From NCBI GenBank assembly GCA_019752015.1, contig JAIEMQ010000063.1, positions 1 through 46,385 on the forward strand: a stretch of 46,385 bases of DNA, written 5' to 3'. The translations under genes and the position numbers were made by a program. Below, piece after piece: positions 43,341 to 46,385 of the stretch (the first letter of the stretch is position 1; each line of letters begins with the position of its first letter). Source of the stretch: Cyanobacteriota bacterium. Lineage in GTDB: Bacteria > Acidobacteriota > Vicinamibacteria > Vicinamibacterales > UBA2999. Below the pieces are notes generated by a model. It searched no databases and was not told the origin of the DNA. It saw only the letters and a list, made by a program, of their open reading frames with translations.

Positions 43341-43706
43341 CTAGATCAGGAAGGCAGAGCCGAGCAGATATGAGGGGACGTACGCGTAGGCCAGCGAAAC
43401 GCGAGTAGCTCTTCGATTCCGGAGCGGAAACGAGGGCGGCGCCGCAGCCATCACAACCGGCGCGATGTCAGCCGTCGGAATCAGAATTTTAACGGACGTC
43501 AGTTGGGGCGTCGCGTCATTGTCGGGCGTGCAGCAGTCGTGCTCCGCGCCCATCGACTCGCAGGTGTCCGCCATCGACGCGCAGCAGGCGTGCTCCGCGG
43601 CGGTCATCTCTTCACCGACCAGACACTCGGCAGACAACACGACTGCCAGCGCGAGGACGAGAACCCCCGCAACTGGTCGCGTCAACTGTCGGATCCGCCG
43701 CATCAT
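43341..43706 (-). CDS. Cys-rich small secreted protein, paralogue 3 of 3
   Basis: A 121-residue member of the same family as 13208-13594 and 29891-30274: signal or anchor segment (VAGVLVLALAVVLSAECLVG), core ACCASMADTCESMGAEHDCC and C-terminal YVPSYLLGSAFLI. Paired cysteines and one His of the core are conserved. The start is placed at 43706 (MMRRIRQ...) because the ATG at 43718 lies inside the predicted -10 element; the transcript would then be nearly leaderless. It is the first minus-strand gene of the cus group and diverges from the mer-like operon, placing the family firmly in a soft-metal context. Confidence 0.68.
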   Translation of the reverse strand: MMRRIRQLTRPVAGVLVLALAVVLSAECLVGEEMTAAEHACCASMADTCESMGAEHDCCTPDNDATPQLTSVKILIPTADIAPVVMAAAPPSFPLRNRRATRVSLAYAYVPSYLLGSAFLI

Positions 43707-43716
43707 GGCCGTGATC

Positions 43717-43745
43717 ATTGTCGCGCCGCAGACAGTCGGTGTCAA
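43717..43745 (-). promoter_or_regulatory. Putative sigma-70 promoter of Cys-rich paralogue 3
   Basis: On the minus strand TTGACA (43745-43740) and GACAAT (43722-43717) are separated by 17 nt, preceded by CTGT as in paralogue 2. Transcription would start around 43710, just before the ATG at 43706. Confidence 0.5.
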
Positions 43746-43815
43746 ACAGCTGTACCGTTGGGCTCGAACCGCTGCGAGGTTTCACGCGACAAACGCGAGC
43801 AGCTCCCGTCCACGC

Positions 43816-43847
43816 TTGACTCTGGAGTGCGCTCCAGGGTGCATAGT
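43816..43847 (+). promoter_or_regulatory. MerR-family operator/promoter (ZntR-like, 20-bp spacer)
   Basis: TTGACT (43816-43821) and CATAGT (43842-43847) are separated by 20 nt instead of 17. The spacer holds a dyad CTGGAG-TGCG-CTCCAG at 43822-43837. Over-long spacers with a central dyad are diagnostic of promoters that MerR-type regulators activate by DNA distortion. The sequence is strikingly close to my memory of the E. coli zntA promoter. The next gene starts at 43855, so the mRNA would have almost no leader. Confidence 0.75.
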
Positions 43848-43854
43848 GTAGCTG

Positions 43855-44337
43855 ATGGCGGATTGCTGCGACTCTCCAAACCGTGTGGTGACTGGCGCCC
43901 AGAACACGTGCCCGCATTGCGGCGCAAAAGGCGCCAGGGTCGAACTCACCACGGTCAAGGCGTTGCTCACAGAACTGGCGCTCCGGCAGTTCGAGCCGGG
44001 GCCGCACTCCTTCTGCCCCGGCGCGACGTGTTCGGTCGTGTACTTTGCGGCCGATGGGCAGGTCTACACGACGACGGACGTTCGGGTGCCCGTGTGGCAG
44101 AAGCAGCCGGCGGGCGCGCGCAGAATCTGTTATTGCTTCGACGAGAACGAGGCGTCGATGGCACGCGAGGTGGTCGAGACAGGCCGGTGTGGCGCCGTCC
44201 AACGCGTCCGAGACCATATCGCGGCGGGCCGCTGCGCCTGCGAGGTGCGAAACCCCCGCGGCACCTGCTGCCTGGGCGAGGTCATGAAGGCCGTCGCGCG
44301 AGTGGAATCCGAATGCTCGTCGGAGGTTGAGAAGTAG
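43855..44337 (+). CDS. CopZ-like [2Fe-2S]/zinc metal-binding protein
   Basis: A 160-residue cytoplasmic Cys-rich protein. The N-terminus has CC and a CPHC zinc-type pair (DCCDSPNRVV ... NTCPHCGAKG). A middle part (FCPGATCSVVYFAADGQVY) and RRICYCFDENEASMAREVVE match the N-terminal domains of the CopZ copper chaperone of Archaeoglobus. The last part (RCACEVRNPRGTCCLGEVMK) is a BFD-like [2Fe-2S] segment. The HMA domain of full CopZ is absent, but an HMA protein (MerP-like) is encoded three genes on. It probably receives or reduces a soft metal ion in the cytoplasm. No ribosome-binding site is evident, fitting a leaderless start. Confidence 0.82.
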   Translation: MADCCDSPNRVVTGAQNTCPHCGAKGARVELTTVKALLTELALRQFEPGPHSFCPGATCSVVYFAADGQVYTTTDVRVPVWQKQPAGARRICYCFDENEASMAREVVETGRCGAVQRVRDHIAAGRCACEVRNPRGTCCLGEVMKAVARVESECSSEVEK

Positions 44338-44339
44338 CA

Positions 44340-44759
44340 ATGGCGAACGGCTATCGAATCAGTCAAGTCGCACAACAGGCAGGTGTCACGCCCGACGCGA
44401 TCCGCTATTACGAGCGGCTCGGCGTGTTGCCACGCCCGCCGCGCACGGCCGGGGGACTGCGGTCGTACGGGGACGACGTGCTGCCACGGGTGCGCTTCAT
44501 TCAACAGGCCCAGGCGCTGGGTTTGACGTTGAAGGATGTGAGGGAGCTCGTCGCGAATGAAGGCCGCGCGGGGCATCAGCGGTGCGGTCGCGTGCGGGAT
44601 CTCCTGAGGACGCGCCTCGCCGACGTCGATGCGCGGATCAGAGAGATGCACGCATTTCGCCGCACGCTTCGCGGCCACCTGAATGCGTGCGAACGCGCAT
44701 TGGAGCAGGACGCGCCGGTCTGCCCCGTGATGGTCCGGTTGGGAGGGCGCAGTCGATGA
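44340..44759 (+). CDS. merR: MerR family metal-responsive regulator
   Basis: A 139-residue regulator. The helix-turn-helix and wing are YRISQVAQQAGVTPDAIRYY and ERLGVLPRPPRTAGGLRSYG, followed by RVRFIQQAQALGLTLKDVRE and a dimer helix. Cys residues at the positions used by soft-metal sensors are visible (HQRCGRVRDLL, LNACERALEQDAPVCPVM), a Cys pattern close to MerR/ZntR. It lies 2 nt after the CopZ-like gene inside the operon, so it would be autoregulated from the 43816 promoter. The metal could be Hg, Zn, Cd or Pb; MerT/MerP favour Hg. Confidence 0.85.
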   Translation: MANGYRISQVAQQAGVTPDAIRYYERLGVLPRPPRTAGGLRSYGDDVLPRVRFIQQAQALGLTLKDVRELVANEGRAGHQRCGRVRDLLRTRLADVDARIREMHAFRRTLRGHLNACERALEQDAPVCPVMVRLGGRSR

Positions 44760-45070
44760 AGACGGCTCTCGCTGCCGTCATGGCGGCCGGCGTCGCATCG
44801 GCGTGTTGCATCGGACCGGTGGCGTTCGTGCTTCTCGGCGTCGGCGCGTTCGGGACCTCTCTCGCGGCACTGGAACCGTACCGGCCGGTCTTCCTCGGCA
44901 TGACAGCGGTGCTGCTTGGCGGCGCGTTTTACGTCGCCTACCGCCCGACGTCCGACTGCGACGCGTGCGCGCCGGCATTGCGGCGGCGTACGCGGATCGC
45001 CGTCTGGATTGCGACGGTGGTCGCTGTTGCACTTGTCACATTTCCCTCCTACGTTGGCTATCTGTTCTGA
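44756..45070 (+). CDS. merT: MerT-like mercuric ion transporter
   Basis: A 104-residue inner-membrane protein with three helices. The first has the Cys-Cys pair (ASACCIGPVAFVLLGVGAFG), then LAALEPYRPVFLGMTAVLLG, a cytoplasmic loop with two more Cys (SDCDACAPALRRR), and a last helix ending FPSYVGYLF. This is the MerT pattern: Hg2+ moves from the first Cys pair to the loop pair. GGGAGG lies about 9 nt before ATG 44756, which overlaps the merR stop by 4 nt. Confidence 0.87.
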   Translation: MKTALAAVMAAGVASACCIGPVAFVLLGVGAFGTSLAALEPYRPVFLGMTAVLLGGAFYVAYRPTSDCDACAPALRRRTRIAVWIATVVAVALVTFPSYVGYLF

Positions 45071-45080
45071 AGGAGGACGT

Positions 45081-45401
45081 ATGCGAAAGGTGTTGGTGCT
45101 CGTTACCGCGATTGCGTTCGGCGGCGTCGCGACAGTAACGGCTACGCGCGTGCACACGACCCAGGCCAAGCCGGCCGAAGCGACGAAAGTCTTCACCATG
45201 AAGGTGACGGGGATGACCTGCTCCGGCTGTGAAGCGGCAGTAGAGATCGCGGCGAAACAGATTGACGGCGTGAAAGACGCGAAGGCGAGCTACGCGAAAG
45301 GGACGGCGGAGGTCACCTACGATCCGGCGAAGACGGCCCCAGACGCAATCGCCAAGACGATCGCGCAGAAGACTGGCTACAAGACGGAAGTGGTGAAGTA
45401 G
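45081..45401 (+). CDS. merP: MerP-like periplasmic heavy-metal-binding protein
   Basis: A 106-residue protein. A signal segment (KVLVLVTAIAFGGVATVTAT) is followed by an HMA domain with VTGMTCSGCEAAVEIAAKQI (metal-binding GMTCxxC), VKDAKASYAKGTAEVTYDP and a conserved KTGYKTEVVK end. It would hand Hg2+ or another soft metal to MerT. AGGAGG is 4 nt upstream of ATG 45081. In classical operons merA follows; here only remains of it do. Confidence 0.88.
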   Translation: MRKVLVLVTAIAFGGVATVTATRVHTTQAKPAEATKVFTMKVTGMTCSGCEAAVEIAAKQIDGVKDAKASYAKGTAEVTYDPAKTAPDAIAKTIAQKTGYKTEVVK

Positions 45402-45455
45402 AACGCCGTCTGCGCGCGTTGACGGCGCAGGAACTGAAGAAGACTGCCCTGATGA

Positions 45456-45690
45456 CGGAGGAAGGGGCCCGTCGGCGGCAGGTGCGTCAACCGCGGGTGT
45501 CTGCCGTCCAAGAATCTCATCGCCGCAGTGAAGCTGCTGCACGACGCGCAACATCCTCGGTTCCCGGCCTGACGGCGTGCACGATCGGTCGCGATTTCGC
45601 CGCCCTGATTGCGCAGAAAACCGGCCTCGTCCACGCCTATCGCAAGCAGAAATACGAGAGGCTGATCGGCGGCGGAATCAGGCTCGAGTC
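45456..45690 (+). pseudogene. merA: merA (mercuric reductase) remnant
   Basis: A frame at 45456-45569 reads [20 protein letters not shown] followed by [13 protein letters not shown] and a stop. The CVNRGC redox pair and LPSKN are the active-site signature of MerA and related disulfide oxidoreductases. In another frame from about 45560 the sequence continues [20 protein letters not shown] then GLVHAYRKQKYERLI, which matches the MerA segment just after the redox motif. The N-terminal FAD region and the entire C-terminal two-thirds are absent. The remaining sequence between 45402 and 45807 holds nothing else I recognise. Confidence 0.75.
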
Positions 45691-45807
45691 AGCGCGCCGA
45701 TCGGCGGCCCGCGCATCGAAAATGCTCGGCAATCGCCCGACACGTCCACGTGTGCCTCTAACCGTTCAGGACGGCTTTCGACGACAATGCGCAATGAGGG
45801 ACACACC

Positions 45808-46353
45808 ATGATCAGATCCTGGCCGGCCCCCGTGTGGGGTTCGTATTCGAAAGTTGTGTCGCCCACCATCGATCAAGAGCTCAGGGCCCGCGGAGTGGCG
45901 CAAGTGATCGCCGTGTTGGCGCCGAATGCCGCTGCCGGTGGGACGAGAGACGATGCGCGGGCGCGGCGAGTCGAGTCGCATTTCCGCTCGTCGGAGCGCT
46001 CCATCGCCAGCGCGCTCCGCGAAGACAGTGGCATGCGAAGCCCCGCCACGGATGCGCCGCCTGCGGAATCGCCGGCGATCACGTTTCCGAACCTTGGCGT
46101 GGTCCTGGGGACCGCCGATGCGGAAGGCATCGCGGCCCTGCAAGCCAGCGACGACGTGACGGCGATTTGCGGGACGCCGCCGATCAGTCTGATCAAACCT
46201 GAACGGAGGGCCCCGGCACCCTTGGACGCAACCACTACCTGGGGTCTCGAATTTCTGGGTGTCAAACGGCTCTGGGACCAGGGACTCACAGGTGAAGGTG
46301 TAAGAGTTGTAGGCCTGATCCGATTCAGTGGACGGTTTAGTTACGCTGTTTGA
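45808..46353 (+). pseudogene. Subtilisin-like (S8) serine protease, prodomain part only, truncated
   Basis: ATG 45808 with GAGGG 7 nt upstream opens a frame that reads as a prodomain (YSKVVSPTIDQELRARGVAQ, HFRSSERSIASALR, LGTADAEGIAALQASDDV) and then TTWGLEFLGVKRLWDQGLTG and EGVRV. That is the region just before the catalytic Asp (normally G.GVRVGHLDTG). At about 46309 the match stops abruptly and a short unrelated tail ends at 46353. The Asp, His and Ser of the triad are all lost. The break coincides with what looks like an insertion-sequence end. Confidence 0.65.
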
Positions 46354-46385
46354 GTTCTTCGTCGTTCTTTCTTCGTTCTCATGAT
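46309..46385. mobile_element. Putative end of an insertion sequence (IS3-like inverted repeat) at the right edge
   Basis: The S8 protease frame is interrupted at about 46309 by TGTAGGCCTGATCCGATTCA followed by GTGGACGG. The TGT start and the ...GTGGAC ending 20-25 nt in resemble terminal repeats of some IS3-family elements. An AT/TC-rich stretch follows and ends in ATGAT, which could be the first codons of a transposase. The window ends here, so neither the transposase nor the other end can be seen. Confidence 0.4.

Noticed and set aside
9-46385. CRISPR arrays, tRNA or rRNA genes
   Set aside because: No regularly spaced repeats, cloverleaf with CCA-proximal features, or rRNA-like sequence was noticed on either strand.

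Overview
The window looks like part of a GC-rich genome of the phylum Acidobacteriota, possibly class Vicinamibacteria. The basis is three large TonB-dependent receptors of the Oar/carboxypeptidase-regulatory-like type, a DUF2934 protein, SPW-repeat/VKOR and dual universal stress proteins, and the general codon bias. This placement is an inference from gene content; no rRNA, tRNA or single-copy phylogenetic marker is present. No CRISPR array, tRNA or rRNA was seen.

Layout. (1) 0-11 kb: a TonB receptor on the minus strand, diverging from an M48 metalloprotease, a conserved hypothetical secreted protein and two more TonB receptors on the plus strand. (2) 11-43.7 kb: essentially every gene is on the minus strand. 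In order of increasing coordinate these are DUF2934, an M50 protease (apparent frameshift near its start) and a small-protein stress module (Met/His-rich protein, Cys-rich protein, small membrane protein, ICMT-like methyltransferase, two-domain universal stress protein). Next come a carbohydrate cassette (PF10091 glucoamylase-like, GH39, SDR), a nine-gene complex-I-like operon headed by a YHS protein, another YHS/Met-rich protein, an Lgt-like protein, a second Cys-rich paralogue and RpiB. A belt of decayed genes follows (TrxB-like, AMP-ligase, ICMT, gnd, epimerase, USP and FixH-like remnants) with intact HAD and SPW/VKOR genes between them. The stretch ends with a copper/silver-type efflux set (DUF3347 protein, CusA, CusB, CusC) and a third Cys-rich paralogue. 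(3) 43.8-46.4 kb: a plus-strand metal operon (CopZ-like [2Fe-2S] protein, MerR regulator, MerT, MerP) behind a very ZntR/MerR-like promoter, then a decayed merA, then a subtilisin-like protease that is cut off at the right edge, probably by an insertion-sequence end.

The most unusual element is the complex-I-like operon (19.5-28.2 kb). It has homologues of all seven membrane subunits (NuoA, H, J, K, L, M, N), but no NuoC, E, F, G or I. In place of NuoB and NuoD there is one 459-residue protein that looks like a NuoB-NuoD fusion stripped of the Fe-S N2 cysteines. The quinone-site motifs of NuoA and NuoH are also degenerate, while most charged residues of the proton path survive. This suggests a membrane proton or ion machine that no longer does NADH:quinone chemistry.

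A second theme is metal and redox stress. The order USP - ICMT-like - small membrane protein - Cys-rich secreted protein - Met-rich protein occurs twice, once intact at 12.7-15.5 kb and once broken up at 28.2-36.2 kb. The Cys-rich gene occurs a third time beside the Cus pump. All three Cys-rich genes have the same promoter architecture. Several genes in the right half carry large internal deletions or frameshifts, so this looks like a stress island in active turnover, although assembly or sequencing errors in single genes cannot be excluded.
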